Assembly (NCBI GenBank): GCA_028288725.1
Contig: JAQGIC010000034.1
Location: forward strand, 1-64,000
Direction: 5' to 3'
Origin: Rhodospirillales bacterium
GTDB taxonomy: Bacteria; Pseudomonadota; Alphaproteobacteria; ATCC43930; CGMCC-115725
Length of the DNA stretch: 64,000 nucleotides
Shown: positions 38,728 through 48,180 of the stretch, piece by piece
Layout of the letters: the number at the start of each line of letters is the position of its first letter
Numbering within the stretch: position 1 is the stretch's first letter
Notes under the pieces: generated by a model
Told to the model about the DNA's origin: nothing
Seen by the model: only the letters and a program-made list of their open reading frames with translations
The model's database searches: none
Translations under genes and position numbers: made by a program

Positions 38728-41083
38728 GAACGACCACTTCCGTCTGGTTTACCACGTCATTGCCGGTGCCGGGGCGTAGCGGTGAACTATCGCCGGGTTT
38801 CGCCGGCATCCGATCGTCGGCTTTTGCCGACGAATTATCGTCGGCCTTCACCGGCGTCCGATCCATCGTCCCGCCCGGGAACGCCAGGCTTACCCCGGCG
38901 CCGCCGATCCCGCCATCGTCTAGTATCAATTCGCCTGCGTGGTCTTCCATGATCTTCTTCACAATGGCAAGCCCCAGCCCGGTGCCCTTGGCGCGGGTCG
39001 TGACATAGGGCTCGGTCAAATTCTCCCGACCGTCCTTCGGCAGGCCCTTGCCATTGTCCTCGACCGACAGGACGGTGCGGACGGCTTCGACCAGCAGACG
39101 GACGCGGATGCGGCCCGGTATCGCGGTCTTGCCCGCGGCCGCCTCGGCGACCTGGCGGGCCTGGATCGAGTCGACCGAGTTCTGCAGCAGGTTGGTAAGC
39201 GCCTGGCTGATCTGGCGCGAATCGCAGCTGACCTCGACCGGCGAAACCGGCAGATCGGTCTCGAACTGAATTTCCGGATGGGCGGTTCGCTGCAGGAACA
39301 CGCCCTGACGGGTCAGCTCCAGCAGATTTTCGCGCCGCATCATCGGTGTCGGCATGCGGGCGAAGGACGAGAATTCGTCCACCATGCGCCCGATATCGCC
39401 GACCTGCCGGATGATCGTGTCGGTACACAGCACGAAAGTGTCCGGATCGCTCTTGATCTCGGCCAGATATTTCTTCTTCAGCCGCTCGGCCGAAAGCTGG
39501 ATCGGCGTCAGCGGGTTCTTCATCTCGTGCGCGATGCGGCGCGCGACATCGGCCCAGGCGGCCTTGCGCTGGGCCGACAGCAGCTCGGTGATGTCGTCGA
39601 AGGTCACGACATAGCCGGGTGTCGAGCCCTGCCCCTGCTCGCTCGCGATGCGCACCAGCAGCACCATGGCGCGCGCGCCGACCAACAAACGGATCTGGCC
39701 CTCGACCAGACGGTCCGGCCGCAGGGCCGCGTCCTGGATCAGCGGCGCCATTTCCGGCACGATCTCGGCCAGCGGCCGGCCGTGCAGCGCTTCCAGATCG
39801 CTGCCCAGCAGTTGGGATGCGGATTTGTTGGGCAGATTGACCAGGCCGCGCTCGTCCAGCCCGATCACGCCGGCCGACACCCCCGAAAGCACCGTCTCGG
39901 TGAAACGCCGGCGCAGGTCGAGCTGCAGGTTCGCCTCGACCAGATCGGTCTGCTGGGTCTCGAGCTGCTGGGTCATCAGGTTGAAGGCGCGGCTCAGGCT
40001 GCCGAACTCGTCGTTCTCGTCCAGTTCGGCGGTCCGCGCCGACAGGTCGCCGCCGCCGACCTTCTCCGCCGCGACCACCAGGCCGCTGATGCGGCGCGAG
40101 ATCTGGCTGGCCGAATTGACGCCGAACCAGACCGCGGCCAGCAACAGCAGCAGCGCCGCCGCACCGAAGATGATGATGAACTTGATCTGATAGCTCGATC
40201 GCTCGCCCTCCAGCCGCTCGTACTGGGTCGCGGCGGCGTTGGTCGCGGTCAGGTGATTGAGCACGCGGGCATCGACCGGCCGGCCGACATAGAGCATGGC
40301 GTTCGGAATTGCCTCCAGTTCGACGATGGCGCGCACCCGGTCGCCCGCCTCGCTGGTCACGATCGCGACCTCGCCGGTCGCCGCCTTCTTCAGCGCCCAG
40401 GGCGGGATCGGCTCCATGGCGAGCGTCGCGCTGAACGCCGACTGGCCCAGCACGTCGTTCGTCCGTTCCGAAAAGACCAGCGCCTCGGTCAGGCCGCGCT
40501 GGCGCACCTCATCCTCGATAAAGCCGCTCAAGCCGCCCGGCGCGCGGGCGAAGCGATAGGCATTGCGGTTGATGTCGGCGGCGACCTCCAGCACGTCCGC
40601 GCGGAGGTTCTGCTGATGCTCCTCCAGATAGGCTTGCGCCACGACCCGGGATTCCTCGATCGCGGTGCGGACCTTGTCGCTGAACCAGGATTCCATGCCG
40701 AAGCTGAGAAACAGGTAGGAGAACACCGCGACGATGATGGTCGGCGTAACCGCGACCGCGCTGAACAGCACGACCAGGCGGATGTGCAGGCGCGAGCCGG
40801 CCAACCCGCGCCGGCGCTGGGTATAGACCTCGACCAGCCGCTTCGCGACGATCGCGCCGAACACCAGCAGCAGCACGATATTGAGCGTGAGCAGCAGCAG
40901 CACGCTGCCGCGGTCGGGCCCGAACGGCGGGGCGCCGGTGAACAGGATATAAGTCGCCAGCACCGAGCCGATCGCAAGCACGCCCAGGACGACCGCCGCC
41001 TTGCGACCAAGCCCGGCGCGGGTTGCCCATAGGGCGAGACGGTGTCGAAGCGAAGACCGGTCTATCGGGTTATCCGTATTCAT
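38717..41083 (-). CDS. ntrY: Sensor histidine kinase NtrY
   Basis: A 788-residue membrane histidine kinase. Several N-terminal membrane segments (within about residues 28-125) surround a periplasmic portion, a further membrane helix near 310 leads to a HAMP domain, and a PAS domain, DHp box (ADVARRIAHEMKNPLTPIQL) and HATPase domain (DNGKGLP, GTGLGLAIVKKIMEDH) follow. It responds to nitrogen or redox conditions and phosphorylates NtrX. The last 45 residues after the ATPase domain form a low-complexity tail with an imperfect 16-residue repeat (TPVKADDNSS, then MPAKPGDSSP). It starts 5 bases after the ntrC stop. Confidence 0.95.
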   Translation of the reverse strand: MNTDNPIDRSSLRHRLALWATRAGLGRKAAVVLGVLAIGSVLATYILFTGAPPFGPDRGSVLLLLTLNIVLLLVFGAIVAKRLVEVYTQRRRGLAGSRLHIRLVVLFSAVAVTPTIIVAVFSYLFLSFGMESWFSDKVRTAIEESRVVAQAYLEEHQQNLRADVLEVAADINRNAYRFARAPGGLSGFIEDEVRQRGLTEALVFSERTNDVLGQSAFSATLAMEPIPPWALKKAATGEVAIVTSEAGDRVRAIVELEAIPNAMLYVGRPVDARVLNHLTATNAAATQYERLEGERSSYQIKFIIIFGAAALLLLLAAVWFGVNSASQISRRISGLVVAAEKVGGGDLSARTAELDENDEFGSLSRAFNLMTQQLETQQTDLVEANLQLDLRRRFTETVLSGVSAGVIGLDERGLVNLPNKSASQLLGSDLEALHGRPLAEIVPEMAPLIQDAALRPDRLVEGQIRLLVGARAMVLLVRIASEQGQGSTPGYVVTFDDITELLSAQRKAAWADVARRIAHEMKNPLTPIQLSAERLKKKYLAEIKSDPDTFVLCTDTIIRQVGDIGRMVDEFSSFARMPTPMMRRENLLELTRQGVFLQRTAHPEIQFETDLPVSPVEVSCDSRQISQALTNLLQNSVDSIQARQVAEAAAGKTAIPGRIRVRLLVEAVRTVLSVEDNGKGLPKDGRENLTEPYVTTRAKGTGLGLAIVKKIMEDHAGELILDDGGIGGAGVSLAFPGGTMDRTPVKADDNSSAKADDRMPAKPGDSSPLRPGTGNDVVNQTEVVVHGA

Positions 41084-41088
41084 CTGGC

Positions 41089-42534
41089 CTATTTTAGGCC
41101 GCGGATGACCTGGATGTCCAACTCGCGGATTTTCTTGCGCAAGGTGTTGCGGTTCAGGCCCAGCAATTGCGCCGCCTTGATCTGGTTGCCGCGGGTGGCG
41201 GCCAGCGTCAGCAGGATGAGCGGCCGTTCGACTTCGCGCAGCACGCGGTCGTAGAGCCCGCCGGCCGGCAGCGCATCCTTATGGGCGGCGAAATATTCGC
41301 GCAGGTGCCGTTCGACCGCCTGCCCCATGCCTTCGTTCGCGGGAATCTCGCTCGTGGCGGCCGCCGGTGCCGTCTCGGACAGCTCCTGCTCGATCACATT
41401 GAGATCGATGACTTCCTGGGCATAGAGCGCCGAGATGCGGCGCACCAGATTCTCCAGCTCGCGGATATTGCCCGGCCAGCGGTATTCCTTGAGCCGTTCC
41501 ATCGCCTCGTTGGTCAGGCTCTTGAGCTGCAGCCCCTCGCTCGACGCGAGCCCGAAGAAATGCCGGGCCAGCGCCGGGATATCCTCGCTGCGCTCGCGCA
41601 GCGGCGGCAGGCGGATCGGCACGACGTTCAGGCGATAGAACAGATCCTCGCGGAACAGGCCCTGGCGGATCAGCTGCTTCAGGTCGCGATGGGTCGCGGC
41701 CACGATGCGGACATTGGTCCTGATCGCCGTCCGGCCGCCAACGGCGGTATATTCGCCCTCCTGCAGCACGCGCAGCAGGCGCGTCTGCGCCTCGATCGGC
41801 ATGTCGCCGATCTCGTCCAGGAACAGCGTGCCACCCTGGGCCTGCTCGAAGCGGCCCTGGCTGCGCGAGACGGCACCGGTGAAAGCGCCCTTCTCATGGC
41901 CGAACAGCTCCGACTCGATCAGCTCGCGCGGGATCGCCGCCATGTTGACCGCGACGAAGTTGCCGTTGCGCCGCTTGCCGTAATCATGGAGCGCGCGGGC
42001 GACCAGCTCTTTGCCGGTGCCGCTTTCGCCATTGATCATGACCGTGAGGTCGGTCCCCATCAGCCGGGCCAACACCCGGTAGATTTCCTGCATCGCCTGG
42101 GAACGGCCGATCAGCGGCAATTGCTCCTCAGGATCGTGGCCGTCGGGATTGTGCGGCATCGCGGTGCTGGGCGCCGACAGCGCGCGCTCGACCACGTTCA
42201 TCAATTCGCGCAGGTCGAACGGTTTCGGCAGATATTCGAAGGCGCCGCGCTCGGTCGCCTTGACCGCCGTCATCAGCGTGTTCTGCGCGCTCATCACGAT
42301 GACGCGGAGGTCGGGCCGCATCTTCTTGATGCGCGGCAGCAGATCGAGACCGTTTTCGTCCGGCATCACCACATCGGTAATGACCAGATCGCCCTCGCCG
42401 TCGGCGACCCAGCGCCAAAGCTGGGCGGCATTCCCCGTCGTCCGGACGTCGTGCCCCAGGCGTCCCAGTGCCTGGTTCAATACCGTGCGGATCGCACGGT
42501 CGTCGTCGGCGACGAGGATGGTTGAACTCGTCAT
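41089..42534 (-). CDS. ntrC: Nitrogen-regulation response regulator NtrC
   Basis: A 481-residue sigma-54 activator: receiver (LVADDDRAI; phosphoacceptor in [13 protein letters not shown]), AAA+ domain with Walker A GESGTGKE, the sigma-54 contact loop [10 protein letters not shown], Walker [13 protein letters not shown], and a Fis-type DNA-binding end ([20 protein letters not shown]). It activates nitrogen-scavenging genes under nitrogen limitation when phosphorylated by NtrB. Unlike the neighbouring NtrX, all sigma-54 motifs are intact. It lies 77 bases after ntrB. Confidence 0.97.
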   Translation of the reverse strand: MTSSTILVADDDRAIRTVLNQALGRLGHDVRTTGNAAQLWRWVADGEGDLVITDVVMPDENGLDLLPRIKKMRPDLRVIVMSAQNTLMTAVKATERGAFEYLPKPFDLRELMNVVERALSAPSTAMPHNPDGHDPEEQLPLIGRSQAMQEIYRVLARLMGTDLTVMINGESGTGKELVARALHDYGKRRNGNFVAVNMAAIPRELIESELFGHEKGAFTGAVSRSQGRFEQAQGGTLFLDEIGDMPIEAQTRLLRVLQEGEYTAVGGRTAIRTNVRIVAATHRDLKQLIRQGLFREDLFYRLNVVPIRLPPLRERSEDIPALARHFFGLASSEGLQLKSLTNEAMERLKEYRWPGNIRELENLVRRISALYAQEVIDLNVIEQELSETAPAAATSEIPANEGMGQAVERHLREYFAAHKDALPAGGLYDRVLREVERPLILLTLAATRGNQIKAAQLLGLNRNTLRKKIRELDIQVIRGLK

Positions 42535-42611
42535 GCGGCGCTCCGTCCTAGAACGATCGTCGATCCCTGCTGATCGAAGATCGCTCGGAAGTTATCGATC
42601 TGGAGAGATTT

Positions 42612-43754
42612 TTATCGCTCGGATGCTTCCATCCGAGCGGAAAGCGCTCCGGTGACCATCGGCAGCAGCGCGCGAAACACCGTCCGCCGCGGCTGACTGT
42701 CGAATTCGATGACCCCTCCATGGTCGCCGATGATTTTGGCGACAAGTGCGAGGCCCAGCCCCGTGCCGTTGCGCTTCGTGGTCACGAACGGATCGAACAG
42801 ATGCTGCTGGAGATCCTCGGGGATGCCGGCGCCATTGTCCTGAACCGAGACCACCAACGGCAGATGCACGCGGCTGTCGCTACCCGGCACCGCAAGCCTG
42901 ATGCCATGTTGATATGCCGTGGTCAGCGTGATCTCGCCGCCCTCTTCCGGCACTGCTTCTGCCGCATTCTTGATCAGATTGAGGAACACCTGCACCAGAC
43001 GGTCGCGGTTGCCGCGCACCGAGGGCAAGGACGGGTCGTATTCCTCGAAGAACCGGACATGCCGGCCGAAGCCGTTCTGGGCGATCTTGCGGACGCGCTC
43101 CAGCACCTCGTGGATATTGACCGCATCCTGTTCGAACGGGTGCGGATCGGAGAACACGTCCATCCGGTCGACCAGCGCCACGATCCGGTCGGCCTCGTCG
43201 CAGATGAGGCGCGTCAGCTCCTGGTCGGCCTCGTTCGCCGTCTGCTCCAGCAACTGAGCGGCGCCGCGAATCCCGGACAAGGGATTTTTGACCTCGTGCG
43301 CCAGGATCGCGGCCATGCCGGTCACCGAGCGCGCCGCATGGCGATGGGTCAATTGCCGGTCGATCTTCTGGGCCAGCGACAGCTCGTGGAACGACAGCAC
43401 GACATGGCCCGGCCGCTCGACTACCGGTCCGACCGAGATCGACACCAGGCGCTGGCCGAGCCGCGGCGTCTCCAGATGCATGCCGAATTCCGAGACCGTG
43501 CCGTGGGACAGGCGCGCCTGATCGACCAGGGCGAATATCGGGCTGTCCGATGGCACCAGTTCCGACAACGATACGCCCGCCAGGACCGAGGCGCCGGCGT
43601 CGAAGAACTGCTCGGCGGCGGGATTGACCAGACGGATCCGATCCGCGTCATCGACCACGATCACCGGCGTGGCGAGCGCAGCCAGCACCGCCTCCGGGTC
43701 GATCGGGATGCGCGCCGCCTCCAGGGGCCTGACGCCGGATGATGTCGGCATCAT
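42612..43754 (-). CDS. ntrB: Nitrogen-regulation sensor kinase NtrB
   Basis: A 380-residue soluble histidine kinase: N-terminal PAS domain (about 22-130), DHp helix with [20 protein letters not shown], and HATPase domain with [10 protein letters not shown] and [18 protein letters not shown]. No membrane segment is present. NtrB phosphorylates NtrC when PII signals nitrogen shortage. Its start overlaps the dusB stop by 4 bases, the classical nifR3-ntrB-ntrC order of alphaproteobacteria. Confidence 0.97.
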   Translation of the reverse strand: MMPTSSGVRPLEAARIPIDPEAVLAALATPVIVVDDADRIRLVNPAAEQFFDAGASVLAGVSLSELVPSDSPIFALVDQARLSHGTVSEFGMHLETPRLGQRLVSISVGPVVERPGHVVLSFHELSLAQKIDRQLTHRHAARSVTGMAAILAHEVKNPLSGIRGAAQLLEQTANEADQELTRLICDEADRIVALVDRMDVFSDPHPFEQDAVNIHEVLERVRKIAQNGFGRHVRFFEEYDPSLPSVRGNRDRLVQVFLNLIKNAAEAVPEEGGEITLTTAYQHGIRLAVPGSDSRVHLPLVVSVQDNGAGIPEDLQQHLFDPFVTTKRNGTGLGLALVAKIIGDHGGVIEFDSQPRRTVFRALLPMVTGALSARMEASER

Positions 43755-44737
43755 GCCGCCTGGCGCTCCAGCAGCGGATCATAGAACCGCAGGATCTGCT
43801 CGCGCACGGCCGCGGCGTCGCCCATCTGATTGATCCCGGCGCGGAACTCGGCCGAGGCCGGCAGACCCTTGGAGTACCAGGCGACATGCTTGCGGGCCAT
43901 GCGCACGCCGGTCTCGGTGCCGTAGTGGCTCATCATGTCGTCGTAATGGGTCAGCAGGGCCGTGAGCTGGTCGGCCAGCGTCGGATCGGTGATCCGGCGA
44001 CCTGTACGCAGGAACTCGGCGATCTGATTGATGAACCAGGGCCGGCCATAGCAGCCGCGGCCGACCATGACGCCGTCGGCGCCGGACTGATCGAGTGCCG
44101 ACCGCGCATCGTCGAGCGTCACGATATCGCCATTGGCGATGACCGGGATCGAGACCGCGTCCTTGACCTGGCGGATGAAACCCCAATCGGCCGTGCCGGT
44201 GTAGAATTGCTGGCGGGTGCGGCCATGGACCGTCACCATCTTGATGCCGCATTCCTCGGCGATCTTGGCCAAGCGCGGCGCGTTGAGATTGGCGTGGTCC
44301 CAGCCCATGCGCATCTTGAGCGTGACCGGCAGCGAGACCGCCTTGACGGTCGCTTCCAGGATGCGCGCCGCGCCGATTTCATCGCGCATCAGCGACGAGC
44401 CGGCATGGCCGTTGGTGACCTTCTTCACCGGGCAACCGAAATTGATGTCGATGAGCTGCGCGCCCAGATCCTCGTTGAGCCGCGCCGCCTCGGCCATCAC
44501 GTCCGGCTCGCAGCCGGCGATCTGCACCGACATCGGGAATTCCTCGGGCGATTTCTCGACCATCCGCATGGTCTGCCGCGTGTTCCGGATCATGGCCTGG
44601 CTGGCGATCATCTCAGACACGACCAAGCCGGCGCCGTGGCGCTTGACCAGGCGACGGAACGGCATGTCGGTGACGCCCGACATGGGAGCCAGGATCACTG
44701 GATCCTGCAGCGTAACGGGGCCGATTGTGATGCTCAT
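43751..44737 (-). CDS. dusB: tRNA-dihydrouridine synthase DusB (NifR3)
   Basis: A 328-residue FMN enzyme of the Dus family: N-terminal [20 protein letters not shown], catalytic-cysteine block [38 protein letters not shown] and the flavin-binding VIANGDI and [11 protein letters not shown]. It reduces uridines in the D-loop of tRNA with NADPH. It is the first gene of the ntr operon, which in some alphaproteobacteria gave it the name nifR3. The region upstream (44738-44997) is shared with the divergent ispDF gene. Confidence 0.96.
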   Translation of the reverse strand: MSITIGPVTLQDPVILAPMSGVTDMPFRRLVKRHGAGLVVSEMIASQAMIRNTRQTMRMVEKSPEEFPMSVQIAGCEPDVMAEAARLNEDLGAQLIDINFGCPVKKVTNGHAGSSLMRDEIGAARILEATVKAVSLPVTLKMRMGWDHANLNAPRLAKIAEECGIKMVTVHGRTRQQFYTGTADWGFIRQVKDAVSIPVIANGDIVTLDDARSALDQSGADGVMVGRGCYGRPWFINQIAEFLRTGRRITDPTLADQLTALLTHYDDMMSHYGTETGVRMARKHVAWYSKGLPASAEFRAGINQMGDAAAVREQILRFYDPLLERQAA

Positions 44738-44997
44738 TTGCTGCGCATGCCGATCGAATTGCTCAAAGCCTGGGCAAGATACTCAGGTTTTCTCGCAACT
44801 GCAACATACCAACAACAGTTTGCTCGAAAAACAGGCGGCGATGACCGGGCAGGATGCCGGAAAATAGTGCGTTTGCAGGCAAATGAACAGCGCCGGCCTC
44901 AAATACCAGTCCCGCGTACCCGTCCGGCGGACCGGATCCCACACCCGCGCCCGAACGGCTTGTCCCGTCCGGCGCGGACGGGCTAGTGTCCCCCGCC

Positions 44998-46194
44998 ATG
45001 AGCGATCCTTCCCTCCCCGTCCCCGCCCCGACCATTCCTGCCCCGACCGTCCATGTCCTGATCGTGGCGGCCGGGCGCGGCGCCCGTTTCGGCGGCCCGC
45101 TGCCCAAGCAATATTGCGCGCTGGCCGGCCAGCCGGTGCTGCGCCGGACCGTCGGCGCCTTTCTGGCCCATCCCGCCGTCTCGGGCATCCGGGTGATGAT
45201 CCATCCCGACGACCGCGCGCTCTATGACGCGGCGGTCGGCGATCTGGGTCTGCCGGAACCGGTCCATGGCGGCGCCACGCGCCAGGCGTCGGTGCTGAAC
45301 GGGCTCGAGGCGCTCGCGCCGGCCCAGCCCGATCTGGTGCTGATCCATGACGCGGCGCGACCGCTGATTTCGACGGGGGCCATCGACCGGCTGATCGCGA
45401 GCCTGGAACGCCATGTGGCCGCGATCGCCGCCGTGCCAGTGCGCGATACGGTAAAGCGCGCAGAAGGCACGACGATCGCCGATACGGTCGACCGCACCCA
45501 TCTCTGGCGTGCGCAGACGCCGCAGGCGTTTCGTTACGCCGATATTCTGGCCGCCCACCGCGCGGCGGCCGGGCAGGATCTGACAGACGATGCCGCCGTC
45601 GCGGAACGGGCAGGCCATCAAGTGGAGCTGGTGATGGGCGACGAAGACAATTTCAAGATCACCACGGCCGAGGACCTGGCCCGGGCCGAGCAGTCGGTGC
45701 TGGCACGGCTGGGCGACGTGCGCGTGGGCCAGGGCTTCGACGTGCATGCCCTGGTGCCGGGCGACCATTGCTGGATCAATGGCATCAGGATCCCCCATGA
45801 CAAGACCCTGCTGGGGCATTCCGATGCGGATGTCGGCCTGCACGCGCTGACCGACGCCATCCTGGGCGCGATCGGCGCCGGCGACATCGGCCAGCATTTT
45901 CCGCCGACCGACGAACGCTGGCGCGGTGCCGCGTCGGACAAGTTCCTGGCCCATGCGGCCAGCCTGGTGCGGGCCAAGGGCGGCATGATCGCCCATTGCG
46001 ACGTGACGGTGATCTGCGAGCGGCCGAAGATCGGCCCGCATCGCCCGGCCATGACGAAGCGCATCGCCGAGATCCTGGGCATGTCCGAGGACCGGGTCAG
46101 CGTCAAAGCCACGACGACGGAGCAGCTGGGTTTCACCGGGCGTGGCGAGGGCATCGCGGCGCAGGCGATCGCGACCGTCCGCCTGCCCTTTTGA
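44998..46194 (+). CDS. ispDF: Bifunctional MEP-pathway enzyme IspDF
   Basis: A 398-residue fusion. Residues 1 to about 235 form the MEP cytidylyltransferase (IspD), with [16 protein letters not shown] and [10 protein letters not shown]. The C-terminal 160 residues form MECDP synthase (IspF), with [31 protein letters not shown] and [19 protein letters not shown]. Fusion of the two non-consecutive steps of isoprenoid synthesis is common in alphaproteobacteria. The ATG at 44998 is chosen over a GTG at 44986. pgpA follows after 11 bases. Confidence 0.95.
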   Translation: MSDPSLPVPAPTIPAPTVHVLIVAAGRGARFGGPLPKQYCALAGQPVLRRTVGAFLAHPAVSGIRVMIHPDDRALYDAAVGDLGLPEPVHGGATRQASVLNGLEALAPAQPDLVLIHDAARPLISTGAIDRLIASLERHVAAIAAVPVRDTVKRAEGTTIADTVDRTHLWRAQTPQAFRYADILAAHRAAAGQDLTDDAAVAERAGHQVELVMGDEDNFKITTAEDLARAEQSVLARLGDVRVGQGFDVHALVPGDHCWINGIRIPHDKTLLGHSDADVGLHALTDAILGAIGAGDIGQHFPPTDERWRGAASDKFLAHAASLVRAKGGMIAHCDVTVICERPKIGPHRPAMTKRIAEILGMSEDRVSVKATTTEQLGFTGRGEGIAAQAIATVRLPF

Positions 46195-46205
46195 AATCCG
46201 TCAGG

Positions 46206-46661
46206 ATGTCGCCGGCGAAAACGATCGCGACCTGGTTCGGCGCCGGCCTGGCGCCAAAGGCGCCGGGCACCTGGGGTTCGGTCGCGGCCCTGCCCTTCGC
46301 CTGGGCGATCCAATACTGGACCGGATCGGCCGGATTGGTTCTGGCGGCGGCGGTGTTGTTCCTGATCGGTTGGGCCGCGTCCAATCGGCTGGTCGAGACC
46401 ATGGGCATCCAGGACCCGCAGATCATCGTCGTGGACGAGGTCGTCGGCCAATGGCTGACGCTTGCCTGCGGACCGCTCAGCATTCCGGCCTACCTGATCG
46501 GTCTGGTCCTATTCCGGGTGGCCGATATCACCAAGCCGTTCCCGGCCGGTTGGGCCGATCGCCGGGTCGAAGGCGGGTTGGGCGTCATGCTGGACGACGT
46601 GCTGGCGGCGCTCTATTCCGGCTTCGGCTTATGGCTCATCGACTGGATAGTGGGGCTCTAG
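46206..46661 (+). CDS. pgpA: Phosphatidylglycerophosphatase A
   Basis: A 151-residue membrane enzyme starting MSPAKTIATWFGAGLAPKAP, the conserved PgpA N-terminus, with DPQIIVVDEVVGQWLTL and the end block DITKPFPAGWADRRVEGGLG, then VMLDDVLAALYSG. It removes the phosphate from phosphatidylglycerophosphate to give phosphatidylglycerol. The ATG at 46206 is the first plausible start; a TTG at 46191 overlapping the ispDF stop is an alternative. Its stop abuts the ATG of pncC with no gap. Confidence 0.93.
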   Translation: MSPAKTIATWFGAGLAPKAPGTWGSVAALPFAWAIQYWTGSAGLVLAAAVLFLIGWAASNRLVETMGIQDPQIIVVDEVVGQWLTLACGPLSIPAYLIGLVLFRVADITKPFPAGWADRRVEGGLGVMLDDVLAALYSGFGLWLIDWIVGL

Positions 46662-47153
46662 ATGATCGATTCCGAGCTTTTGACCGCCGCCGAAGCGCTG
46701 CTGATCCGCGCGCGCGCCCATGGCCTGAAGCTCGGCACCGCCGAATCCTGCACCGGCGGCCTCATCGCCGGCGCGCTGACTTCGGTCGCGGGGTCGTCCG
46801 ACGTGGTCGAGGGCGGGTTCGTCACCTATTCGAACGAGGCCAAGATGGCCATGCTCGCCGTGCCGTCCGACCTGTTCCCCAGCGTCGGCGCGGTCAGCGA
46901 CGAGGTCGCGGCGGCGATGGCGTCGGGCGTGCTGGACCGCCTGCCCCGGGTCGATCTGGCCGTTTCGGTCACCGGCATCGCCGGTCCCGGCGGCGGTAGT
47001 GCCGCAAAGCCGGTCGGATTGGTCCATTTCGCCATTGCCCGGCGCGGTCGGGCACCCGAGACCCGTCACGAAGTCTTCCCGGGCGATCGGGCCGGCATCC
47101 GGCGCGCCACCGTGCTGAAGGCAATGGCCCTGTTGGCCGCAGCGATCGATTGA
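46662..47153 (+). CDS. pncC: Nicotinamide-nucleotide amidase (CinA C-terminal domain)
   Basis: A 163-residue stand-alone CinA C-terminal domain. Landmarks are KLGTAESCTGGLIAGALTSV with the active-site serine, FVTYSNEAKMAML and SVTGIAGPGGGSAAKPVGLV. It deamidates nicotinamide mononucleotide in NAD recycling. The N-terminal molybdopterin-like domain of full CinA is absent, which is normal for PncC. It directly follows pgpA and is followed by the kinase-like gene after 11 bases. Confidence 0.94.
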   Translation: MIDSELLTAAEALLIRARAHGLKLGTAESCTGGLIAGALTSVAGSSDVVEGGFVTYSNEAKMAMLAVPSDLFPSVGAVSDEVAAAMASGVLDRLPRVDLAVSVTGIAGPGGGSAAKPVGLVHFAIARRGRAPETRHEVFPGDRAGIRRATVLKAMALLAAAID

Positions 47154-47164
47154 AGTTGAGTGCA

Positions 47165-48076
47165 ATGACGCCAAATCCCCATGAAGACCTGGATCTCGGC
47201 CGACGCCTGATTATCCGGGACATCGAAATTACCGGCTCCGGCGTGATCATCCTCACCGGGCCGTCCAGCTGCGGCAAGGGCGAGATCGCCAAGGCCTTGT
47301 GCGCGTTGCTGTCGATCGAGCGGGATCGCTGGCTGTCGATGGGCGATATCCTGCGCCGCACCTATGAGCGGGCGCGCCAGCCCGACTTCATGACGCTGCT
47401 GCGGGACCGCTATTCGATCAGCGATCAGGTGCCGATCCTCGATTGCATCGACAGCACGCCGGAACTCGCCCGCAAGGTCGAGGAACAGGCGGCACCGCTG
47501 GCAGCCATCCTGTCGGAAAAGCGCGGCGCCCCGGCCGACTGGCGCAGCGCCACCCAGCTCGATTGGCTGGAATATTGTACGACCCGCGGATTGCTGGTGC
47601 CCAATCGCTGGACCCAGGCCCTGATCGCCGCCGATATCCAGCAACTGCCGGATCTCGACCGGAAGATCTTCCTGCTGGACGGCTATCCCCGCACCCGGGT
47701 TGCGGCGCAACGCCTGCTCGAGGACCTGGCGGCGCTCAATCTGCCGGTGCTGAAGGTCCTGCACCTCAGCATCAGCAAGCAGGAGATGCTGCACCGCGCC
47801 GGACTGCGCGGGCGCATAGACGACGACAGGGACGCGCTGATGAAGCGTTTCGATTTCTATGTCGAAAGCGTGCAGCCGAGCGTCGATTACCTCAAGGAAC
47901 AGCTCGGTTCCGACCGGATCGCCCTGATCGACGCCCATCAGCCGCATTACGAGACGCGCGATGGCGTAAGCCAGCTCGATCTGCAGCGCTCGATCGAGAA
48001 TGTCGTCCGCTCGGCGCTACGCGGCCTCGGCCTGCCGCGTTTCGCGATCGGCCGGATGCTCGCATCCCGTCGCTAG
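47165..48076 (+). CDS. Atypical adenylate-kinase-like nucleoside monophosphate kinase
   Basis: A 303-residue P-loop protein. The adenylate-kinase landmarks are present in order: P-loop GPSSCGKGEIAKAL near residue 31, MGDILRR, GLLVPNRW, FLLDGYPRTR, and RGRIDDDRDALMKRFDFY. The region between MGDILRR and GLLVPN is about 60 residues longer than in ordinary adenylate kinases, and the LID is of the short type. N- and C-terminal extensions complete the unusual length. Conserved Lys, Asp-Gly and Arg positions suggest an active phosphotransferase, but the nucleotide is not evident. The ATG at 47165 is preferred to a TTG at 47150 that overlaps pncC. It ends the ispDF-pgpA-pncC run. Confidence 0.7.
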   Translation: MTPNPHEDLDLGRRLIIRDIEITGSGVIILTGPSSCGKGEIAKALCALLSIERDRWLSMGDILRRTYERARQPDFMTLLRDRYSISDQVPILDCIDSTPELARKVEEQAAPLAAILSEKRGAPADWRSATQLDWLEYCTTRGLLVPNRWTQALIAADIQQLPDLDRKIFLLDGYPRTRVAAQRLLEDLAALNLPVLKVLHLSISKQEMLHRAGLRGRIDDDRDALMKRFDFYVESVQPSVDYLKEQLGSDRIALIDAHQPHYETRDGVSQLDLQRSIENVVRSALRGLGLPRFAIGRMLASRR

Positions 48077-48126
48077 AGAGCGCGATGATATGAAGCCGAC
48101 CCGGCCTCATATCTGAATCGCCCTCT
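48077..48126. repeat. Imperfect palindromic repeat
   Basis: Arms AGAGCGCGATGATATGAAGCC and, after a four-to-five-base loop, a right arm with GGCCTCATATC and ATCGCCCTCT separated by TGA. Only one mismatch occurs in each stem. It directly follows the stop of the kinase-like gene and lies 7 bases before a second, perfect palindrome. The shared AGAG/CTCT ends suggest related elements. Confidence 0.7.
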
Positions 48127-48133
48127 AAGCCAA

Positions 48134-48180
48134 AGAGCCTGATCCGATCAAACCGAGCCGGTTTGATCGGATCAGGCTCT
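48134..48180. repeat. Perfect long palindromic repeat, copy 2 of a dispersed family
   Basis: A perfect 21-base-pair inverted repeat (left arm 48134-48154, right arm 48160-48180) with a five-base loop GAGCC. The arm starts AGAGCCTGATCCGATCAAA, nearly the same as the element at 33595-33646. Its right end supplies two bases of the lipoprotein stop codon. It lies between convergent genes, so it may act as a bidirectional terminator. Confidence 0.85.
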
